9,926 nt of DNA from assembly GCA_017470045.1 (NCBI GenBank), contig JAFUFG010000082.1, positions 1-9,926 of the forward strand, in the 5' to 3' direction. Below are positions 1 through 4,198 of the stretch, in pieces. Below the pieces are notes generated by a model. That model was not told the origin of the DNA. It worked only from the letters and a program-made list of their open reading frames with translations, and searched no databases. This stretch comes from Bacilli bacterium (GTDB taxonomy: Bacteria > Bacillota_I > Bacilli_A > RF39 > UBA660). Positions within the stretch are counted from its first letter, which is position 1. The number at the start of each line of letters is the position of its first letter. The translations under genes were made by a program, and so were the position numbers.

Positions 1-8
1 AATATCGA

Positions 9-326
9 ATGAAGCAAAAAAATGTAATGTTTCATGAAAAACAGGAAGCATACAAATATCAAAATTTAGGAAATGGAACAGCAGTTGTATTTATCAGAGA
101 ATATGTCGGAGAAGAAAAACAAAAAGATGAGAACGGTTTAGAAACTGTTCTTTTTGTTTACAATCAAAATGAATTTATTGTTAATATAAACGAAATCCCT
201 GAAGATATAATTATGGAGAATCCGATTTCATGGATTAATTATTGTCCTTATGAAAATAATATTTCGTTAGAAAATAGAGTAGAAGCCTTAGAAATGGCTT
301 TGCTAGAGATTGCAGAGGTGATGTAA
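9..326 (+). CDS. Small phage late protein, probably tail-associated (hypothetical)
   Basis: This 105-aa soluble, acidic protein has no membrane segment or signal peptide. The middle is beta-rich in appearance (AVVFIREY, ETVLFVYNQNEFIVNI). The C-terminus is a short amphipathic helix with the pattern ENRVEALEMALLEIAEVM. That ending is typical of small proteins encoded between tail-fibre or baseplate genes and the lysis module in Clostridium-type phages (family impression, not a search result). The frame stays open to the window edge upstream of the ATG at 9 and no clear ribosome binding site is visible in the eight bases available, so the true start could lie further upstream. It is followed after one base by the next small gene, which fits a late-operon position. 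The precise function is unknown. Confidence 0.7.
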   Translation: MKQKNVMFHEKQEAYKYQNLGNGTAVVFIREYVGEEKQKDENGLETVLFVYNQNEFIVNINEIPEDIIMENPISWINYCPYENNISLENRVEALEMALLEIAEVM

Positions 327-327
327 A

Positions 328-432
328 ATGGTTTTATTTTATGTTATCCAAATTAGAATGAAAAGGATAACAATAGAAAAAGTTCCTTTAAAATGGAAAG
401 AAGCAGTTATGAAAAAACTTGAAGAGGAGTAA
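328..432 (+). CDS. CD1375-like phage micro-protein (34 aa)
   Basis: The product is a 34-residue peptide starting MVLFYVIQIRMKRITIEKVP and ending in LEEE. The layout (hydrophobic start, basic middle, I-x-x-VP-x-K-W, then an acidic amphipathic helix) matches the short CD1375-family proteins found just before holin genes in Clostridioides and related phages. The role of that family is not known. The gene begins one base after the previous stop, and its end (GAAGAGGAGTAA) supplies the Shine-Dalgarno sequence of the next gene, so the frames look translationally linked. It is too short for usual gene-calling cut-offs, but position and composition support a real gene. Confidence 0.65.
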   Translation: MVLFYVIQIRMKRITIEKVPLKWKEAVMKKLEEE

Positions 433-435
433 AAG

Positions 436-771
436 ATGAAATATGATGAAATAAAAATTTTCTTCATTGTTTTACTAGCAATATTAAATTTTATAACTAT
501 ATTTGGAAGTGCAATAAATCTCATATTAAATTGGAAAAAACAAAGTAAATCTAGTATAAATGAAGAAAGATTAAATGAACATGATAAAAGATTAGATGAT
601 TATGGAAAAAGATTATCAGACCTAGAAAAAGGAAAAAGTGAAAACGATGGATTTACAAAAGTATTATGTAGATCGATACTTGCAATATTATCACATGAAA
701 TTAATGGCAATTCAAAAGATAAACTAGAAAAATCAAAAGAAGAATTAGAAAAATTTTTAGTTGAAAAATAG
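436..771 (+). CDS. Membrane-anchored coiled-coil phage protein next to holin
   Basis: This 111-aa protein has one N-terminal transmembrane helix (about residues 8-32, IFFIVLLAILNFITIFGSAINLIL). A basic stop-transfer stretch follows (NWKKQSKS), then a heptad-rich coiled coil (about 40-67, containing RLNEHDKRLDDYGKRLSDLEK). The C-terminal helical region contains GFTKVLCRSILAILSHEINGNS. Similar single-span coiled-coil proteins sit beside holins in many Gram-positive phages, in the manner of XhlA, where they help the holin or anchor the lysis complex. XhlA homology itself is not shown here. The Shine-Dalgarno sequence is GAGGAG inside the previous gene's end, about 6 bases before the ATG. Function is inferred from topology and neighbours. 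Confidence 0.7.
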   Translation: MKYDEIKIFFIVLLAILNFITIFGSAINLILNWKKQSKSSINEERLNEHDKRLDDYGKRLSDLEKGKSENDGFTKVLCRSILAILSHEINGNSKDKLEKSKEELEKFLVEK

Positions 772-779
772 GAGGATAT

Positions 780-1073
780 ATGAGCAATTTTTTTACTTGG
801 GACGTATTAACTACGTATACGAGTTTTGTCACGATAGTTTATATGGTAGTAGAATTTACAAAGGAATTAAAATATATAAATAAAGTTCCAACAAAATATT
901 GGAGCTTTTTTGTTGCGTTTATTTTATTAACTATTACAAATGTAGCGATGGGTTCATTTAAGTTTTTAGATATAGTTTTATACGTATTAACGTCTATATC
1001 AATTAGCTTAGGTTCAAATGGATTGAGTGATTTTAGCAATAAAAACAAATTGGAGGATAAAAATGAAAAATAA
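780..1073 (+). CDS. Phage holin-like membrane protein
   Basis: The product is 97 aa with three predicted membrane segments: about 12-27 (TYTSFVTIVYMVVEF), 42-58 (YWSFFVAFILLTITNVA) and 64-80 (LDIVLYVLTSISISLG). A charged C-terminal tail follows (SNKNKLEDKNEK). Small size, three spans, a charged cytoplasmic tail and placement a few hundred bases before an amidase endolysin fit a holin, which oligomerises in the membrane and releases the endolysin. I cannot name the holin family. The Shine-Dalgarno GGAGGA lies 4-5 bases before the ATG, starting at the preceding stop codon. The end of the gene overlaps the next start by 11 bases. Confidence 0.75.
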   Translation: MSNFFTWDVLTTYTSFVTIVYMVVEFTKELKYINKVPTKYWSFFVAFILLTITNVAMGSFKFLDIVLYVLTSISISLGSNGLSDFSNKNKLEDKNEK

Positions 1074-1335
1074 TGATTTTGAAAAATTAGTCAAAAAAAC
1101 AGTTATGGATTATGCAAACGAACATTTAGATAAAACAGACAATGTACAGATAACAGAAGAAAATATCTTCATTGTTTGGAGCTGTAAGACATTGCAAAAC
1201 AATAAAGCACTATTAAGTACTACTTTATCTGATGGAATGTATTATGAATTGACTTACAATGGAGATAAAAAAGAATTATACATAGATGCGTATAAGAAAT
1301 TTGAGAATCGTTGTATCAAGGTAGGTGAAAAATAA
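1063..1335 (+). CDS. DUF6275 family phage protein
   Basis: This 90-aa soluble protein matches my memory of the DUF6275 family. Its characteristic blocks are EHLDKTD (about 18-24), FIVWSCKTLQNNKALLSTT (37-55), SDGMYYELTYNGDKKELY (57-74) and DAYKKFEN. The function of the family is unknown. Members are regularly encoded in phage late regions near lysis genes. I chose the ATG at 1063 over the in-frame ATG at 1027 because GGAGG sits 6-7 bases before 1063, and because the longer version would overlap the holin gene by 47 bases and add no conserved sequence. Its stop overlaps the next start (TAATG). Confidence 0.8.
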   Translation: MKNNDFEKLVKKTVMDYANEHLDKTDNVQITEENIFIVWSCKTLQNNKALLSTTLSDGMYYELTYNGDKKELYIDAYKKFENRCIKVGEK

Positions 1336-1427
1336 TGGCAACAGAAATTATAATCAAGGAAGAAAAAATTGAACTAACTGAAGAACAAGAGAAAGAATTA
1401 TCTAATGGAAAAGGAGATGAAGAGTAA
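1335..1427 (+). CDS. Acidic micro-protein between DUF6275 gene and endolysin (30 aa)
   Basis: A 30-residue ORF (MATEIIIKEEKIELTEEQEKELSNG followed by KGDEE) is embedded by TAATG overlaps on both sides: its ATG shares bases with the previous stop, and its stop shares bases with the amidase start. The 3' end contains GGAGATGAAGAG, which serves as the ribosome binding region of the amidase. Composition is very acidic with one short beta-prone stretch and no membrane segment. It may be a real late-phage micro-protein, or mainly a leader that couples amidase translation to the upstream gene. No function can be assigned. Confidence 0.5.
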   Translation: MATEIIIKEEKIELTEEQEKELSNGKGDEE

Positions 1428-2335
1428 TGGGATATTCCTCTTTAGCTTGTAAAAAGATACCAGCATATGAAGGAAACTATACTAAAAACCGAAAAGCATG
1501 GGGTTACGACAAAATAACTGAAATATGTATTCATCACATGAGTGGGAATCTCTCAATAGAAACGTGTGGTCAAATATGGCAAAGACCAGGAAGAAATGGT
1601 TCCAGTACTTATGGTATAGGTTCTGACGGTAGAATAGCAAACTATGTAGATGAAGATGACATTGCATGGTGCAACTCAAATTGGAACTCTAACTGCCGAT
1701 CTGTCAGTATTGAAACAGCTAATGATCAATGTTATGGAGACTGGCACGTAAGTGATTACGCTTTAAATTCGTTAATTAATTTAGTAGCGGATATAGCAAA
1801 AAGAAATGGCATGGGTAAACTTATAAAGGGCAAAAATCTCACTTGGCATCAAATGTATGCTAATACAGATTGCCCTGGTCCATATTTACTAAGCAGACTA
1901 GATTACATAATAGAACAAGCAAATAAAATAATTGATGGAGAAACACCCGATTTACCAGTAGGAGCAGACCAAATACTAACAAAAGGTTCAAAAGTAATGT
2001 TTAATGGTATTTTTAAAATAAATGAAATTATAAAACCAAATGATAAATATCCAAATGGCGCTGTAGGGGTGTATGATACTTGTTATGGAAAACCAGTAGG
2101 AAATAATGATTGGATTCCATGTGGACCTTTAGGTGAATGCAAACCCGAAAAAGATAGAGCGGATTATAATAGCGAAGATATAGGTACAGGAGAGTATTTT
2201 ATTTGTGATAAAATATTTACAGTAATTGACGTAGAATTACCAACTAGTTATACACCTAATGGCGTAGCAATATTAGAGGCAGATGGAGTTAAATTTAGGT
2301 GTGATTGTGGACCTGTAATAGAAATACAAGCTTAA
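1427..2335 (+). CDS. N-acetylmuramoyl-L-alanine amidase (phage endolysin)
   Basis: The 302-aa endolysin would cut the amide bond between N-acetylmuramate and L-alanine in peptidoglycan. Residues about 28-165 form an Amidase_2/PGRP domain. H36 (in IHHMSG), H141 (in TWHQM) and C149 (in DCPGP) correspond to the three zinc ligands of T7 lysozyme, and the H-x7-C spacing is the same. No signal peptide is visible, as expected for a holin-dependent lysin. After a linker (about 168-182), residues 183-238 and 251-301 look like two diverged copies of a roughly 50-residue module. Both have IF-x-(I/V) early, Y-x-PNG in the middle and CGP-(L/V)-x-E at the end. They are probably wall-binding (inference). 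The gene overlaps the micro-protein stop and is followed by a strong terminator, so it closes the lysis operon. Confidence 0.93.
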   Translation: MGYSSLACKKIPAYEGNYTKNRKAWGYDKITEICIHHMSGNLSIETCGQIWQRPGRNGSSTYGIGSDGRIANYVDEDDIAWCNSNWNSNCRSVSIETANDQCYGDWHVSDYALNSLINLVADIAKRNGMGKLIKGKNLTWHQMYANTDCPGPYLLSRLDYIIEQANKIIDGETPDLPVGADQILTKGSKVMFNGIFKINEIIKPNDKYPNGAVGVYDTCYGKPVGNNDWIPCGPLGECKPEKDRADYNSEDIGTGEYFICDKIFTVIDVELPTSYTPNGVAILEADGVKFRCDCGPVIEIQA

Positions 2336-2347
2336 CTAATAAATATA

Positions 2348-2382
2348 AAAGACCGAAGATTTTTTTCTTTGGTCTTTTTTTT
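2348..2382 (+). terminator. Intrinsic terminator of the lysis operon
   Basis: The arms are AAAGACCGAAGA and TCTTTGGTCTTT: 12 bp with one G-U pair and a loop of T residues. They are followed by an uninterrupted run of Ts, 12 bases after the amidase stop codon. The hairpin separates the lysis operon from the cassette that follows. Confidence 0.9.
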
Positions 2383-2416
2383 ATAGTGTAAAGTTTTAGA
2401 AAAAAGAATAAATATA

Positions 2417-2445
2417 TTGACACGTAGTACTACGTGTGATATAAT
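2417..2445 (+). promoter_or_regulatory. Consensus sigma-A promoter of the post-lysis cassette
   Basis: TTGACA at 2417-2422 and TATAAT at 2440-2445 are both exact consensus hexamers with the optimal 17-bp spacer. Transcription should begin around 2452. The -35 box and most of the spacer are covered by a palindrome (separate entry), so this strong promoter is probably repressed unless the operator is free. Confidence 0.85.
2420..2437. promoter_or_regulatory. 18-bp perfect palindromic operator within the promoter
   Basis: ACACGTAGTACTACGTGT reads identically on both strands. It starts inside the -35 hexamer and ends three bases before the -10 hexamer. A protein dimer bound here would exclude RNA polymerase. 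Candidate binders are the ribbon-helix-helix protein at 3487-3666 (autoregulation) or a prophage repressor outside the window. Neither is shown by sequence alone. Confidence 0.7.
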
Positions 2446-2477
2446 TAGTACATAAGATAGAAAGAGAGGTGAGTAAC

Positions 2478-2642
2478 TTGTTAAGAAAATTCAAATTAAC
2501 CTTTGAGTTAAGAAAAGTTAATAATATGATAAAAAAGGAATATATAATTCCAGTAACTTCAGGTGATAAAATACTATACCTATATAATAAGGAAAGAAAA
2601 AAATCGTACTATCCCAGCTTCGAAACACGAATAGTACGATAA
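2478..2642 (+). CDS. Basic orphan protein, first gene of the cassette (54 aa)
   Basis: The ORF starts at TTG, with GAGAGGTGA about 4-8 bases upstream. The product is a strongly basic 54-aa protein (starts LRKFKLTFELRKVNN, ends PSFETRIVR) with beta-prone stretches YIIPVTSGDKILYLYN. It is the first ORF after the operator-bearing promoter. An internal ATG at codon 17 is a less likely start because it lacks a comparable ribosome binding site. The last 13 codons coincide with a 10-bp inverted repeat. I do not recognise the protein. The frame could be a leader peptide or small DNA/RNA-binding protein, or it could be non-coding sequence within a structured RNA. Confidence 0.45.
   Translation: MLRKFKLTFELRKVNNMIKKEYIIPVTSGDKILYLYNKERKKSYYPSFETRIVR
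2603..2640 (+). repeat. Inverted repeat 1 (10-bp arms)
   Basis: The arms ATCGTACTAT (2603-2612) and ATAGTACGAT (2631-2640) are perfectly complementary, with an 18-base loop containing the palindrome TTCGAA. There is no T-run after it, so it is not a terminator. It overlaps the 3' end of the 54-aa ORF. It could be an RNA hairpin or a protein-binding or recombination site. The GTACTA/TAGTAC core resembles the operator at 2420-2437. Confidence 0.6.
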
Positions 2643-2649
2643 CAAAAGT

Positions 2650-2671
2650 TCAAATAGATAAATCTATTTGA
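2650..2671 (+). repeat. Inverted repeat 2 (10-bp arms, 2-base centre)
   Basis: TCAAATAGAT and ATCTATTTGA flank AA, giving a near-continuous 22-bp palindrome. With so small a centre it would form an 8-9 bp RNA hairpin with a tetraloop or hexaloop, or act as a dimer-binding DNA site. It is non-coding and lies just after the 54-aa ORF. Confidence 0.6.
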
Positions 2672-2683
2672 GTCAAATGAAAC

Positions 2684-2740
2684 GAATCCATCTGACAAGT
2701 AAAAGTTTAGATTATTTTGAATTTATTGTCAAGTGGATTC
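2684..2740 (+). repeat. Inverted repeat 3: 15-bp hairpin before the hydrolase gene
   Basis: GAATCCATCTGACAA (2684-2698) pairs with TTGTCAAGTGGATTC (2726-2740): 13 Watson-Crick pairs, one G-U and one C-A mismatch. The loop is 27 A/T-rich bases. It ends about 12 bases before the AGGAAGG ribosome binding site of the wall hydrolase, so it could control translation or protect the mRNA. There is no T-run, so it is not an intrinsic terminator. Confidence 0.6.
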
Positions 2741-2768
2741 CAATTAAAAAAAGGAAGGAATGAATATA

Positions 2769-3485
2769 ATGACAAGAGTTCAAAAAAATAAATCTAAATA
2801 TACAGCTAATATCTTTAAAAATTTAGGAAAGGGAATATTAAGAACTATAGTATGTTTTATAGTTGGATTACTTTATATTGTTTATACAGTAGTTAAATCT
2901 ATTAATAATAAAGTTGCTAAAATTTACTTAAAATTACCAAGAGTTATTAGAGTTGTTGTTATATATGCAATGATAGTAATTGCTATTATAGGAGTTCAAC
3001 AACCAAAAGAAGTTGTAATATATAAAGATAAAATAGTAATTGTATCAGTAGATGAAGAAATAAAAAATACTAAGACAGATGAGGTAGCAATGATACAAGA
3101 AGAGAATATCTGCAAATTTAATGAAATTGAATGTAAAATAATATCAAAAGCTAAAGAAATAGGATTAAATGAAGAACAAGCTTTTATAGCAGTATCGATT
3201 TCAAAACATGAAACTGGTAATTGGACTTCTAATGCATTTAAGAACAAAAATAATTTAGGTGGAATCATGTGTAGTAGTGGGCTAAGAACATACAATTCGT
3301 TAGATGAGGGAATTGAGGCATTTGTTACTTTACTAAAGAATAGATATTTTGACCAAGGCTTAGATACTATTGATAAGATTGGACCTGTATATTGTCCTGT
3401 TGGAGCAGATAATGATCCTAACGGATTAAATCAATATTGGATTCCATATGTAACTAATTACTATAACTCTTATATAGGTAATTAA
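2769..3485 (+). CDS. Membrane-anchored glucosaminidase-type cell wall hydrolase
   Basis: The product is about 238 aa. The basic N-terminus is followed by two hydrophobic segments: about 24-42 (LRTIVCFIVGLLYIVYTVV) and 60-77 (VIRVVVIYAMIVIAIIGV). A linker follows, then a C-terminal domain (about 115-238) of the glucosaminidase (LYZ2/flagellar FlgJ-like) type. Its marks are AFIAVSISKHETGNW, with a glutamate in the usual catalytic position, NKNNLGGI, and SLDEGIEAFVTLLKNRYF. It would cut peptidoglycan glycan strands while tethered to the membrane. I prefer the ATG at 2769 to the in-frame ATG at 2760: AGGAAGG lies about 9 bases before 2769 but touches 2760. The topology differs from the soluble amidase, so a role at the host envelope (wall remodelling, exclusion or transfer) is possible; this is inference. 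Confidence 0.75.
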   Translation: MTRVQKNKSKYTANIFKNLGKGILRTIVCFIVGLLYIVYTVVKSINNKVAKIYLKLPRVIRVVVIYAMIVIAIIGVQQPKEVVIYKDKIVIVSVDEEIKNTKTDEVAMIQEENICKFNEIECKIISKAKEIGLNEEQAFIAVSISKHETGNWTSNAFKNKNNLGGIMCSSGLRTYNSLDEGIEAFVTLLKNRYFDQGLDTIDKIGPVYCPVGADNDPNGLNQYWIPYVTNYYNSYIGN

Positions 3486-3486
3486 G

Positions 3487-3666
3487 ATGGCATTTGATAA
3501 AAAAGAGTATGATAAGAAATTTCATGACAAAAATTATACACAAGTTAATATTAAATTAAGAAAAGAAGACAAGGAAGAACTTGATAAATTACTAAGTAAA
3601 CTGAATATAAGTTCAGCTGAATTTTTAAGAAGAGCAATAGAAAAAGAAAAACAAGGTATGAAATAG
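3487..3666 (+). CDS. Ribbon-helix-helix DNA-binding protein (59 aa)
   Basis: This 59-aa protein starts one base after the hydrolase stop, so the two are co-transcribed. The pattern is that of Arc/MetJ/CopG ribbon-helix-helix proteins. A beta strand (TQVNIKL, about 18-24) would enter the DNA major groove as a dimer. Helix A follows (KEDKEELDKLLSKLN, 26-40), then the short turn ISS and helix B (AEFLRRAIEKEKQ, 44-56). Such proteins are usually autorepressors or small-plasmid and phage regulators, or antitoxins. No toxin partner is obvious next to it. Possible targets in the window are the 18-bp palindrome at 2420 and the direct repeat at 4038; either would be inference. Confidence 0.8.
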   Translation: MAFDKKEYDKKFHDKNYTQVNIKLRKEDKEELDKLLSKLNISSAEFLRRAIEKEKQGMK

Positions 3667-3671
3667 GAAAC

Positions 3672-3698
3672 AAAAGGAGAGCGTTAAACTCTCTTTTA
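3672..3698. terminator. Short bidirectional terminator between convergent genes
   Basis: AAAGGAGAG and CTCTCTTTT form a 9-bp stem with one G-U pair and a 7-base loop, between the ribbon-helix-helix gene and the convergent minus-strand gene. A/T runs flank the stem on both sides. The T-run is short (four bases on plus), so termination may be partial. Confidence 0.55.
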
Positions 3699-3701
3699 TG
3701 T

Positions 3702-4004
3702 TTATAAATAATTTCTACCATAGCGAATACGAAAGTCATCAGGTGTTTTATTATAATAATCACACCATGCTTTCTCAGCTATCTTTTGAATTTGAACAAC
3801 CTCTTTCCAAAACTTAGGATTTAAGTGAACTGACTTCTTTCCAGTACGATGCATTTCAGGTGTAAGAAATATCACTAGCCCATCTTCTATAGATTTATCT
3901 CTATTACCAGTCCTTCCTTCAAAAACCTCATGTCTCTCACTACCATAAAATCGTTTAGTTTTATAGTAAATACTATGTGGCATAATACAAAATTCTTCTT
4001 TCAT
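3702..4004 (-). CDS. Small HNH-nuclease-like phage protein
   Basis: The 100-aa product resembles small phage HNH endonucleases of the kind that contain HH-(I/V)-F-x-G, NR-x-x-S, H, VH-x-N and a terminal F-x-x-x-(F/Y)-GRNYL. Visible here are RHEVFEG (24-30), GNRDKSIEDGL (33-43), TPEMH (48-52), SVHLN (58-62), a long helix (63-84) and FRIRYGRNYL at the very end. The usual first histidine pair is HE rather than HH, and no zinc-binding cysteine pairs remain, so activity is uncertain. AGGAGG lies 6 bases before the ATG, and a promoter is 26 bases upstream. It is the outermost prophage gene, transcribed inward. The family assignment is from memory of the pattern, without a database match. Confidence 0.6.
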   Translation of the reverse strand: MKEEFCIMPHSIYYKTKRFYGSERHEVFEGRTGNRDKSIEDGLVIFLTPEMHRTGKKSVHLNPKFWKEVVQIQKIAEKAWCDYYNKTPDDFRIRYGRNYL

Positions 4005-4131
4005 AAAACCTCCTAGAACTCTGTAGAGGTTTATACATAACTAACTCGTAACTAACAAAATCCTCTTAAAACCTTTATTTATCAAGATTAGAAATAAGGA
4101 AGTTGCCAAGAATTTTTTTTTGTGATTTTTT
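4005..4131. other. Probable prophage-chromosome junction (att region), core not defined
   Basis: This non-coding stretch lies between the last phage-type gene and the terminator preceding tldD. Prophages commonly end just past the lysis and cargo genes, so attR (or attL) should fall here. No tRNA fragment or recognisable attachment core is visible, and the other end of the prophage is outside the window. The only internal structure seen is the promoter and direct repeat at 4030-4058 and a T9 run near 4113-4120. Confidence 0.4.
4030..4058 (-). promoter_or_regulatory. Promoter of the minus-strand HNH-like gene, with direct-repeat operator
   Basis: On the minus strand TTGTTA (4058-4053) and TATAAA (4035-4030) are separated by 17 bp. 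The start point would be near 4023, giving a short leader before the AGGAGG site. Two copies of GTTAGTTA with an 11-bp period (plus-strand TAACTAAC at 4038-4045 and 4049-4056) fill the spacer and enter the -35 box. They are spaced one helical turn apart, as for a regulator that binds direct repeats. Confidence 0.55.
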
Positions 4132-4164
4132 AAGGAGAATTCATTTCGGATTCTCCTTTTTTTT
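4132..4164 (+). terminator. Strong intrinsic terminator upstream of tldD
   Basis: AAGGAGAATTC and GGATTCTCCTT form an 11-bp stem (one G-U pair) with a 5-base loop, followed by eight or more Ts. No plus-strand gene ends directly before it. It therefore probably belonged to a chromosomal gene now separated from it by the prophage, or it insulates tldD from phage transcription. Confidence 0.85.
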
Positions 4165-4198
4165 GATATAGTAATAGATACGAGGAGGGTGTATTGCT

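Noticed and set aside
2684..2740. Inverted repeat 3 as an intrinsic terminator or transposon end
   Set aside because: No T-run follows on either strand. The repeat ends are only 27 bases apart with no transposase between them.
2996..3295. A 99-codon minus-strand open frame opposite the wall hydrolase
   Set aside because: It has no ribosome binding site or promoter and lies inside a gene with clear domain conservation on the plus strand.
3551..3763. A 70-codon hydrophobic minus-strand frame opposite the ribbon-helix-helix gene
   Set aside because: It overlaps two better-supported genes and the hairpin between them. Its hydrophobicity comes from reading Lys/Glu-rich coding in reverse.
3487..4004. 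Ribbon-helix-helix gene and HNH-like gene as a toxin-antitoxin pair
   Set aside because: The genes are convergent with a terminator between them and separate promoters, unlike type II pairs, which are co-directional and overlapping. No known toxin fold is recognised.
4030..4060. The TAACTAAC direct repeats as a phage attachment core or CRISPR remnant
   Set aside because: There are two 8-bp copies only three bases apart inside a plausible promoter. No spacer-sized gap is present, and an att core cannot be shown without the other prophage end.
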